Assembly: GCF_014337155.1 (NCBI RefSeq)
Contig: NZ_CP060632.1
Span: forward strand, 442,001-506,000
Origin: Wujia chipingensis
GTDB lineage: Bacteria; Bacillota; Clostridia; Lachnospirales; Lachnospiraceae
Length of the DNA stretch: 64,000 nucleotides
Direction: 5' to 3'
Each line of letters starts with the position of its first letter. Positions within the stretch are counted from its first letter, which is position 1. A program made the position numbers and the translations under genes. The notes beneath the pieces are model-generated. The model ran no database searches. It had not been told where the DNA came from and worked only from the letters and a program-made list of their open reading frames with translations. Shown piece after piece: positions 17,726-24,724 of this stretch.

Positions 17726-18265
17726 ATGGCAAATAAGTACGCAGGAACACAGACAGAGAAGAATTTATTGGAGGCATTTTCGGGCGAATCACAGGCTCGA
17801 AACAAATATACGTATTTTGCTTCCAAGGCGAAGAAGGACGGATTCGAGCAGATCGCTTCCCTGTTCCTGAAGACCGCAGACAATGAGAAAGAGCATGCAA
17901 AGATGTGGTTCAAGGAATTGAATGGAATTGGAAGCACGGTTGAGAATCTGGCTGCGGCGGCTGAGGGCGAGAACTACGAGTGGACTGATATGTATGAGGG
18001 CTTTGCAAAGACGGCTGAGGAAGAGGGCTTCCCAGAGCTTGCAGAGAAGTTCCGTCTCGTTGGTGCTATTGAGAAGCGGCATGAGGAACGCTATCGCGCA
18101 CTACTGCACAATGTGGAGATGCAGGAAGTATTTGCGAAGAGCGAGGTCAAGGTATGGGAGTGCAGAAACTGCGGACATATCGTAGTTGGCGAGAAGGCAC
18201 CGGAGGTTTGCCCGGTATGCGCACATCCACAGTCTTACTTTGAGGTACATGCTGAGAATTATTAA
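17726..18265 (+). CDS. rbr: Rubrerythrin
   Basis: A 179-residue peroxidase of normal family length. The diiron four-helix part shows E residues in [32 protein letters not shown] and [14 protein letters not shown]; the C-terminal rubredoxin domain has ECRNCG and [13 protein letters not shown], giving the four iron-binding cysteines. It reduces hydrogen peroxide with electrons from rubredoxin or NADH systems in anaerobes. Its promoter carries a PerR-like box, fitting peroxide induction. It is monocistronic, with a terminator at 18280-18317. Confidence 0.97.
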   Translation: MANKYAGTQTEKNLLEAFSGESQARNKYTYFASKAKKDGFEQIASLFLKTADNEKEHAKMWFKELNGIGSTVENLAAAAEGENYEWTDMYEGFAKTAEEEGFPELAEKFRLVGAIEKRHEERYRALLHNVEMQEVFAKSEVKVWECRNCGHIVVGEKAPEVCPVCAHPQSYFEVHAENY

Positions 18266-18279
18266 ATAGAATGTGGAAA

Positions 18280-18317
18280 AGGGCTGTTGCTTAATATGTG
18301 GCGACGGCTCTTTTTTA
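18280..18317 (+). terminator. Rho-independent terminator after rubrerythrin
   Basis: Stem AGGGCTGTTGC / GCGACGGCTCT (with G-U pairs) followed by six Ts. Confidence 0.8.
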
Positions 18318-18332
18318 TTTCCAAAATAGTGG

Positions 18333-18376
18333 TTGACTATTTCTTTTTTACTACTATAATAGTTCTAAAAAGAACT
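18333..18376 (+). promoter_or_regulatory. MarR-MATE promoter with palindromic operator
   Basis: TTGACT (18333-18338), 16-nt spacer, TATAAT (18355-18360), immediately followed by the inverted repeat AGTTCT-AAAA-AGAACT (18361-18376). The palindrome covers the transcription start and is a good site for autorepression by the MarR protein encoded next. Confidence 0.8.
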
Positions 18377-18398
18377 AATTGAAAGAAGGAACCGAGAA

Positions 18399-18839
18399 AT
18401 GAAACTTCAGACGCCATCCAATGTCTTTGACATGACGAAATGTCTGATGAAACTACAGGAGAAATATCTGGAAAGTGTGCGGTATGAGTTTAATCTCAGC
18501 CGCATCGAGATTATTATTCTGACGTTTCTGCACAATAACCCTTCCTATGATTCTGCGCGGGATATTGTGGAATTCCGGATGCTACAGCGGGGAAATGTGT
18601 CTGCGGCTGTCGATACTCTGGAGAAAAAAGGATATCTTACACGATATACAGATCCGGATGACAAGCGGATCATACACCTGAAACTCACGGGACAGACAGA
18701 CGATATTGTCCGTGCTATTGAAGAAAAACAGGAAGCCCTTGTATCGTGCATCTTTGCGGGATTTTCGGAGGATGAAAAGAAGAATTTTGCAGCGTACAAT
18801 GAGCGGCTGTATCAAAATGTAATGTCACATTTGAAATAA
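18399..18839 (+). CDS. MarR family transcriptional regulator
   Basis: A 146-residue winged-helix protein: LSRIEIIILTFLHNNPSYDS, then the recognition region MLQRGNVSAAVDTLEKKGYL and the wing TRYTDPDDKRIIHLKLT, the typical MarR pattern with the DxRxxxLxLT wing. A MATE efflux gene follows 41 nt later, so it probably represses that exporter and itself through the AGTTCT/AGAACT palindrome. The inducing compound is unknown. Confidence 0.95.
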   Translation: MKLQTPSNVFDMTKCLMKLQEKYLESVRYEFNLSRIEIIILTFLHNNPSYDSARDIVEFRMLQRGNVSAAVDTLEKKGYLTRYTDPDDKRIIHLKLTGQTDDIVRAIEEKQEALVSCIFAGFSEDEKKNFAAYNERLYQNVMSHLK

Positions 18840-18880
18840 CGGAAAAATTATCAAGTATATAGTAGAAATGAGGAAAAGAA

Positions 18881-20290
18881 ATGAAACAACAAAATGAAAA
18901 CGAAGAATCGAATGCAACATCCGTGTCCGTACAATCCGACCGTACATTCTTAGCGACCGAGCCAATCGGAAAGCTGCTTGCGAAGCTGGCACTGCCGACA
19001 ATCGCCGCACAGTTGATTAACATGTTATATAACATTGTTGATCGTATCTATATCGGACATATCCCGGATACGGGGGCGATGGCACTGACCGGCGTGGGCG
19101 TCTGCATGCCACTGATCATGATTATAACTGCCTTTGCGGCATTGGTTGGAAATGGCGGCGCACCTCGTGCGACGATCTTCATGGGTAAAAATAAGAAAGA
19201 CGATGCGGAGAAGATACTCGCCAACTGTTTTACGATGCAGATACTCTTATCCGTTATTCTGACGGTAGTTTTGCTGATCTGGAACCGGGATTTCCTGCTC
19301 GCTTTTGGTGCAAGTGCCAACACGATCGAGTACGCGGCATCGTATATGAATATCTATGCACTCGGAACGATCTTTGTTCAGCTGACTCTTGGTATGAATG
19401 CGTTTATCACAGCGCAGGGTTTTGCGAAGGAAGGCATGCTCTCTGTATTGATCGGTGCAATCGCGAACATTATATTGGATCCGATCTTTATCTTCGGACT
19501 TCATATGGGTGTTCGGGGAGCTGCACTTGCGACAGTGATTTCCCAATGCTGCTCCTGCGTCTGGGTAATAAGCTTTCTGTTCGGGAAGCGGACGACACTC
19601 CGTATCCGTGGCAAAAACATGGGATTAAAGGCAGCGTACATCCTTCCGTGTCTGGCACTCGGCTCTGCGATCTTTATTATGCAGGGCAGCGAGAGTATTA
19701 TATCGGTGTGCTTTAATTCTTCTCTCCTGAAATACGGTGGGGATATCGCAGTCGGTGCGATGACGATCTTAACAAGTGTGATGCAGTTTGCGATGCTTCC
19801 CCTGCAGGGCTTGGGACAGGGTGCCCAGCCGATTATCAGCTACAATTATGGTGCGAAAAATGCATCCAGAGTCCGGGCTGCATTTAAACTATTGCTGAAG
19901 GTCAGCCTGCTATATTCCACGATTCTGTGGTTGTTTATCATATGCTTCCCGAAGGTTTTTGCATCGATTTTTACGACAGATGCAGCCTTGATTGCATTTA
20001 CCAAGGATGCGCTCCGTTATTACCTTGCAGCATTATTCATGTTTGGTATCCAGATTGCCTGTCAGATGACATTCAATGCACTGGGAAATGCACCGGCATC
20101 CATTCTTGTTGCGATTATGCGTAAATTTGTGCTCCTGCTCCCGCTTATTTTCATTCTGCCGCATATCATTACAGCAGATAAGACGATGGCTGTTTATTTG
20201 GCAGAGCCGATCGCGGACGTGCTTGCGGTGACATTTACATCAATCCTGTTTTCGTTCCAGTTTAAGAAAGCCTTGCGGGAGATTTCATAA
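18881..20290 (+). CDS. MATE family multidrug efflux transporter
   Basis: A 469-residue protein with about 12 hydrophobic helices. The N-terminal motif PIGKLLAKLALPTIAAQLIN and MLYNIVDRIYIGHI and the second-half PLQGLGQGAQPIISYNYGAK are diagnostic of MATE transporters, which export cationic drugs in exchange for sodium or protons. It lies directly downstream of a MarR repressor gene with ribosome site GAGGAAAAG and no terminator between, so they form a regulated operon. Confidence 0.96.
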   Translation: MKQQNENEESNATSVSVQSDRTFLATEPIGKLLAKLALPTIAAQLINMLYNIVDRIYIGHIPDTGAMALTGVGVCMPLIMIITAFAALVGNGGAPRATIFMGKNKKDDAEKILANCFTMQILLSVILTVVLLIWNRDFLLAFGASANTIEYAASYMNIYALGTIFVQLTLGMNAFITAQGFAKEGMLSVLIGAIANIILDPIFIFGLHMGVRGAALATVISQCCSCVWVISFLFGKRTTLRIRGKNMGLKAAYILPCLALGSAIFIMQGSESIISVCFNSSLLKYGGDIAVGAMTILTSVMQFAMLPLQGLGQGAQPIISYNYGAKNASRVRAAFKLLLKVSLLYSTILWLFIICFPKVFASIFTTDAALIAFTKDALRYYLAALFMFGIQIACQMTFNALGNAPASILVAIMRKFVLLLPLIFILPHIITADKTMAVYLAEPIADVLAVTFTSILFSFQFKKALREIS

Positions 20291-20398
20291 TTGTGTCTGA
20301 ACATGAATGATTTACATATAGTTAACATGAGATTGCTTGCAATATATAATCTTGATATGGTACACTGAAAAGCAATAAGTAACAGGGGAGGAAATGAG

Positions 20399-20779
20399 AT
20401 GAAGAGAAGGTTATTATGTGTTGTAATGGTTGTTGCGATGGCGTTGTGTCTTGCAGCATGTGGAGGTTCGGATTCAAAAAATGCGAAGATTACATCTGCG
20501 TGGTCAATTGTCGAAATGACAGTAAATGGGAAGTCTATGACATATGATGATTCAAACCGGGATGCAAAGGCACCACAGTTTTCGTGTGCGGATGGAACGA
20601 ATTTTACATTTACAAACAGTGGAAAGGCGCACACGGGAACACTGGAAAAATCAGGTGAAAAATACATCCTGCATTACAGTGATTCGAACAAAACGATGGA
20701 AGCGACGATTTCCGGAAAACAGATGACAATCGTGATTTCAGGGAGCGACAGCATGCGTCTGGTGTTCGAAACAAAGTGA
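20399..20779 (+). CDS. Small lipoprotein of unknown function
   Basis: The 126-residue product has a lipoprotein signal (KRRLLCVVMVVAMALCLAAC with lipobox LAAC, Cys21) followed by a GGSDS linker. The mature ~100 residues contain a strand-rich domain (WSIVEMTVNGKSM ... FSCADGTNFTFTNSGKAHTG ... YILHYSDSNKTMEATISGKQ) that looks like the small lipocalin-like/META-like lipoproteins of Firmicutes. It should be attached to the outer face of the membrane. It stands alone between the MATE gene and the fluoride riboswitch. Confidence 0.8.
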   Translation: MKRRLLCVVMVVAMALCLAACGGSDSKNAKITSAWSIVEMTVNGKSMTYDDSNRDAKAPQFSCADGTNFTFTNSGKAHTGTLEKSGEKYILHYSDSNKTMEATISGKQMTIVISGSDSMRLVFETK

Positions 20780-20792
20780 TGAAACTTCAGGA

Positions 20793-20821
20793 TTGACAGA
20801 CCGGCAATACGGGCGTATAGT
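20793..20821 (+). promoter_or_regulatory. Promoter of the fluoride riboswitch/antiporter unit
   Basis: TTGACA (20793-20798), 17-nt spacer, TATAGT (20816-20821), about a dozen nt before the aptamer. Confidence 0.75.
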
Positions 20822-20829
20822 TACATACA

Positions 20830-20924
20830 GAAAAAGGGAATGAGGTTCTCCCTCGGGTAACCGGAACTGCTTATAAAGCTGATGACTTCTACGATATTGA
20901 TCGCAGAAGGTGTCAGCTTTTTTT
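20830..20924 (+). promoter_or_regulatory. Fluoride riboswitch (crcB motif) with intrinsic terminator
   Basis: The segment has the conserved pieces of the crcB/fluoride aptamer in order: GGGAATGAGGTTCTCCC (first hairpin), GTAACCGG, a short stem, and GCTGATGACTTCTACG. The expression platform is visible: AAGCTGATGACTTCT (20876-20890) can pair either within the aptamer pseudoknot region or with AGAAGGTGTCAGCTT (20904-20918) to form a terminator followed by a T run. Fluoride binding should prevent the terminator and switch on the antiporter gene downstream. Confidence 0.9.
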
Positions 20925-20945
20925 GAGCTTAAAAGGAGGAAAAAT

Positions 20946-22142
20946 ATGTTAACATCACTTGCACTTATCTTTCTGGTCGGACTTGCGATGTCCGCCATCT
21001 GTAAACAGATCCGCCTGCCGGGCATCATCGGCATGCTGGCGACAGGAATCGTACTCGGTCCCTATGTGCTGGATCTGTTGTCCCCGTCGATTCTTGGAAT
21101 CTCCGCAGATCTGCGGAAATTAGCGCTTATCATCATTCTGCTCAAGGCAGGATTGTCGTTGAACCTCTCGGATTTAAAGAAGGTGGGACGCCCGGCAATC
21201 CTGATGTCGTTTGTGCCGGCATCGTTTGAAATCTGTGGGTATATTCTGTTTGCGCCGATGATCCTCGGCGTGACACGTGTCGAGGCAGCCGTTATGGGTG
21301 CCGTCATGGGTGCGGTCTCCCCAGCCGTCGTTGTACCGCGTATGGTGAAACTCATGGAGGAAGGCTATGGAACGAAGAAAGGTATCCCACAGATGATACT
21401 GGCGGGGGCATCGTGCGACGATATCTTCGTGATCGTGTTATTTACAACATTTTTGCAGATGGCACAGGGCGGACATGCAAATGCGAAGGATTTTATCAAT
21501 ATCCCGATCTCAATCGTGTTAGGAATCGTACTCGGTTGTATCGTCGGCTATCTGCTGTACCGGTTCTTCGAGCTTGCGTATAAGAAGAATCACTGCGTTC
21601 GTAACTCAACGAAGCTGATTGTGATCTTAGGTATGTCGTGTCTGCTGCTTGCAATCGAGGAGTGGGTGTCTGCATATGTGGCAGTGTCCGGACTTCTGGC
21701 AGTTGTCAGTATGGCATGTATGCTTAAGGTGAAGAGCACGACATTTGTGTCGAAACGGTTGTCAGAGAAATTCGGTAAGCTGTGGATTGCCGCAGAGGTA
21801 ATCCTGTTCGTGCTGGTTGGAGCGGCAGTTGATATCCGGTATATGGCAAAGGCTGGGGCAATGGCGCTTTTGATGATTGGGGCAGCGCTGCTGTTCCGCG
21901 CAGTCGGTGTCTGCATCTGCATGCTTGGTACGAAGCTTACATGGAAGGAACGGCTATTCTGTATCATTGCGTATCTTCCGAAGGCTACTGTGCAGGCGGC
22001 GATTGGGTCAGTTCCTCTGGCAGCCGGGCTTTCCTGCGGTACACTTGTGCTTTCAGTTGCGGTCATGGCAATCGTGATTACAGCACCGATCGGCGCGCTC
22101 AGTATCGACAGCACATATAAACATTTACTGGAAAAAGAGTAA
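20946..22142 (+). CDS. Cation:proton antiporter (CPA family) under fluoride riboswitch
   Basis: The start is the ATG at 20946 after AAAAGGAGGAAAA; a longer frame would begin inside the riboswitch terminator. The 398-residue product has about 12 hydrophobic helices with the Na+/H+ exchanger pattern (LPGIIGMLATGIVLGPYVLD, VMGAVMGAVSPAVVVPRMV, ILAGASCDDIFVIVLFTTF; the Asp pair CDD is the likely ion site). Sodium/proton-antiporter-like proteins are a known class of genes behind fluoride riboswitches, along with CrcB/Fluc and CLC-F. A role in fluoride resistance, directly or through ion balance, is inferred from the riboswitch. Confidence 0.92.
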   Translation: MLTSLALIFLVGLAMSAICKQIRLPGIIGMLATGIVLGPYVLDLLSPSILGISADLRKLALIIILLKAGLSLNLSDLKKVGRPAILMSFVPASFEICGYILFAPMILGVTRVEAAVMGAVMGAVSPAVVVPRMVKLMEEGYGTKKGIPQMILAGASCDDIFVIVLFTTFLQMAQGGHANAKDFINIPISIVLGIVLGCIVGYLLYRFFELAYKKNHCVRNSTKLIVILGMSCLLLAIEEWVSAYVAVSGLLAVVSMACMLKVKSTTFVSKRLSEKFGKLWIAAEVILFVLVGAAVDIRYMAKAGAMALLMIGAALLFRAVGVCICMLGTKLTWKERLFCIIAYLPKATVQAAIGSVPLAAGLSCGTLVLSVAVMAIVITAPIGALSIDSTYKHLLEKE

Positions 22143-22219
22143 ACATGGGACTTTTCCGTGCCCTAAATCATCTAATAGGTGTATGGACATACAGAATATA
22201 AAACTCCGGAGGGAAGGGA

Positions 22220-22714
22220 GTGAAACACATGAAGAAAGAAGCCTTTGGTGAACTTGTGATTTCGAACCAGGAAAGCTGGTACCGGATCGCCAAAAGCTAC
22301 TTATGCAATGATGCGGATTGTGCTGACGCGATTCAAAATGCGATCGTGCATGCATTTGAGAATCTGTACAGCCTGCGCAATGATAAGTATGCGAAAACAT
22401 GGTTTATAAGAATTCTGATCAACGAATGTCATCAGGTCATACGAGAGAATAAGAAGGTCGTAACTTGGGAGGAATATCAGGAAGAAGGCCGGGAAGCGGA
22501 ATACATACGTGGGTACGGACAGTATTCGGAATTGTATGAAAGCATCATGCGGCTGAAGGAGAATGAGCGGACCTGCATTATTTTGTATTATTTTGAGGAG
22601 TACAGCATTCGGGAAATCGCGCAATGCCTCGAGTCTACCGAATCGGCAGTCAAGAAACGTCTGGTGCGGGCAAGGGAGCATTTGCGAGGAATATTAAAGG
22701 CAAAATCGGCATGA
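22220..22714 (+). CDS. ECF-type RNA polymerase sigma factor
   Basis: A 164-residue sigma-70 family factor with region 2 (SYLCNDADCADAIQNAIVHA, FENLYSLRNDKYAKTWFIRI LINECH) and region 4 (RTCIILYYFEEYSIREIAQC, LESTESAVKKRLVRAREHLR). The GTG at 22220 sits 7 nt from GGAGG; an in-frame ATG three codons later is possible but further from it. A membrane-anchored partner is encoded 48 nt downstream, as in SigM/SigV-like systems, so the factor should be held inactive until an envelope signal. The upstream 77 nt have no obvious standard promoter, in keeping with autoregulation by its own sigma. Confidence 0.93.
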   Translation: MKHMKKEAFGELVISNQESWYRIAKSYLCNDADCADAIQNAIVHAFENLYSLRNDKYAKTWFIRILINECHQVIRENKKVVTWEEYQEEGREAEYIRGYGQYSELYESIMRLKENERTCIILYYFEEYSIREIAQCLESTESAVKKRLVRAREHLRGILKAKSA

Positions 22715-22762
22715 AGGTCAGAACACCGGGATGATTGAAACGGGTAAAGGAGGTAATGTGTT

Positions 22763-24244
22763 ATGGATATTGATAGAAATAAAATCAATGAGATGAAATC
22801 AGAGTGTCTGCAAATGCCGGATTATATCCGGGATATGATCGAGGAGACGGTCGAACAGCAGTTGAAGAAAAAACAGCGTTACGGTAAGAAAATGTGGAGA
22901 GTTGCAGCCGCGATTCTTGCTTTTGCCTGCGTGGGCGGAGGAACCACACTGGCGGCTACAAAGTTATACAAAATGCATCTGGAGCAGCAGGGGAAATATG
23001 GCTCTACATTGATCTATGGAGAGGCAACCAATACCGATGCGACGGATACCGACGCGGAAGTGAATCAGAATGCACTGTATACGTTGGATGTTTCCTACGT
23101 ACCGGAAGGTATGACGGTAGATGGGTTGGATGATATTTATGCAGATGGAAATAATTATGTGAAAAAAGTTTCAGTTTATAAAAAGGATACACCATATATG
23201 GGAGGCGTTTCGTTTACATTTTTGAAAATGCCGGCGGATCAGCAGGTTTCCTTTGATCAAACACATGTTATTTCCACCAAAGAACTGGATATCGATGGCC
23301 GACAGGCAATTGTGATAGAAAGACAGGTTCTGGAATCAGCCAGACGACAGATTCAGTATGAGCTGTATGTCACATATGAAAACAATTATCTGTTAGGAAT
23401 GTTTGTGTATGACGATACCGAACTTGATACTGCCATAGATATTGTAAAAGGATTGAAGCTTACCGCAACCGATGATCCGGAGGCAAAACGCAGAATCGTG
23501 GCGGAAGAATATACAGGGCAGGAGGAAGCAACTGCCGCAGCGCCTGTTTATGAGGCAGACGAAAACGCTGGCAAGAAGAACAGATTTACGGAAACTTCGA
23601 AAGAATCAATGGAAGAACATATGCATCAGGTCGGAGATAGCTTCAATGTACCGCAGTCTTCCCTGACGGCAAAGGTATCCAAGGTGGAATTACTGGATTC
23701 CCCGGATGCGATTGATGCAGCCTATGCGCTCGATCCGGTCAAAACGGATGCGGAAGGAAAGTTGCTCAACAATGTGATCGCCTATGAGAAATGTGGGAAT
23801 GGTATAGATCAATTAGATGAGGTTGTAGAGACGAAGGAAGTAAAGGAAAAGATCCTTTATATCGAGGTTGCGTATACGAACACGAGTGACCAACAGACCG
23901 GAGATACCATGTTCCAATGCGGCCTGCTCTGGGCGAAGGAAACCGGAGATGGCTATGAAACGGTTGACGTCTATGCGAAGGATGATGTGGATTATGATAG
24001 TTACTATGGACAGAATTATCGTATTTCCAATGTACCGCTTTATTACTATAACGGAAAAAGTGCAGAGGAGAAAAATCATCTGATCCGGGTTCAGCCGGGT
24101 GAAACAAGAACGGTCACGTTGGCATTCCTTGTAACGGAGGACGAACTGCCATATCTGTATCTTGATCTTTTCTCTGGAAATGGCGACTATACACAATTTC
24201 GTCAATCGGCATTGCTGTATGGATATGTAGATATTCGTCAGTAG
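22763..24244 (+). CDS. Membrane-anchored anti-sigma factor (DUF4179/DUF4367-like)
   Basis: A 493-residue partner of the sigma factor. The first ~45 residues (cytoplasmic, acidic then basic) would bind sigma; a membrane helix follows at ~47-67 (VAAAILAFACVGGGTTLAAT). Outside are two strand-rich regions: ~95-235, with the DUF4367-like pattern VSFTFLKMPADQQVS, TKELDIDGRQAIVIERQV and YELYVTYENNYLLGMFVYDD, and ~290-490, which resembles DUF4352-like modules (SFNVPQSSLTAKVSKVELLD, ILYIEVAYTNTSDQ, VQPGETRTVTLAFLV). The linker region ~235-290 is charged. The stop is followed by a strong terminator at 24280. Confidence 0.85.
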   Translation: MDIDRNKINEMKSECLQMPDYIRDMIEETVEQQLKKKQRYGKKMWRVAAAILAFACVGGGTTLAATKLYKMHLEQQGKYGSTLIYGEATNTDATDTDAEVNQNALYTLDVSYVPEGMTVDGLDDIYADGNNYVKKVSVYKKDTPYMGGVSFTFLKMPADQQVSFDQTHVISTKELDIDGRQAIVIERQVLESARRQIQYELYVTYENNYLLGMFVYDDTELDTAIDIVKGLKLTATDDPEAKRRIVAEEYTGQEEATAAAPVYEADENAGKKNRFTETSKESMEEHMHQVGDSFNVPQSSLTAKVSKVELLDSPDAIDAAYALDPVKTDAEGKLLNNVIAYEKCGNGIDQLDEVVETKEVKEKILYIEVAYTNTSDQQTGDTMFQCGLLWAKETGDGYETVDVYAKDDVDYDSYYGQNYRISNVPLYYYNGKSAEEKNHLIRVQPGETRTVTLAFLVTEDELPYLYLDLFSGNGDYTQFRQSALLYGYVDIRQ

Positions 24245-24279
24245 TTTGAATTGTTATACGGAAAAATATGTGGAAGTTG

Positions 24280-24316
24280 AAAACGCTGTATGCAGGAATG
24301 TATACAGCGTTTTTGT
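24280..24316 (+). terminator. Rho-independent terminator of the sigma/anti-sigma unit
   Basis: Stem AAAACGCTGTAT / ATACAGCGTTTTT with a ~10-nt loop. Confidence 0.9.
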
Positions 24317-24330
24317 TATAAAGCTTGAAA

Positions 24331-24358
24331 GTGACAAAACTGTCACTTAGTTTGTCAC
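24331..24358 (+). promoter_or_regulatory. Palindromic operator-like repeat
   Basis: GTGACAAAACTGTCAC is a perfect inverted repeat (24331-24346), followed after TTA by a third copy of the half site, GTTTGTCAC. It lies ahead of the second ABC/two-component locus. A regulator binding site is likely from its form; which protein binds is unknown. Confidence 0.5.
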
Positions 24359-24402
24359 GCCCCCGTAATATATGTCTGATATAGTGTAGATATATTCATC
24401 AG

Positions 24403-24694
24403 ATAATTGCAAAACATATACAATTACTTGGGTCATATATTTTTATCTGGATTCATTCTACATATACGATATGTTTGGAGTTTAGAAGTTCTTAATGTTC
24501 TATAAATATGCAAGCCATGTTTGGACACGATGTCCAAACAAACCGACACTGAGCCATGGATGGCGAATTGGCGGTGGTGGCGTAGCTTGCGAATATGTAG
24601 ATTAGAACATTTAGAACTTCTTAGCTCCAATACATTGTATATAGAATGAACCAGATAAAAATATATGTTAATAAATTTTATGTTTTGCAATTAT
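24403..24694. repeat. 292-bp long imperfect inverted repeat (hairpin element B)
   Basis: ATAATTGCAAAACAT (24403-24417) is the exact reverse complement of 24680-24694, and inside this the arms continue with further matching blocks (ATATTTTTATCTGG / CCAGATAAAAATAT, TAGAAGTTCT / AGAACTTCTA, ATGTTCTA / TAGAACAT, GCAAGC / GCTTGC). The centre carries a hairpin GTTTGGACacgatGTCCAAAC. No open frame of substance exists. It ends ~20 nt before the ribosome site of the ABC permease gene. It could be a MITE-like element or a folded leader RNA. Confidence 0.75.
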
Positions 24695-24724
24695 TTGAAT
24701 AAATACAAACTACGGGGGAGCGAT

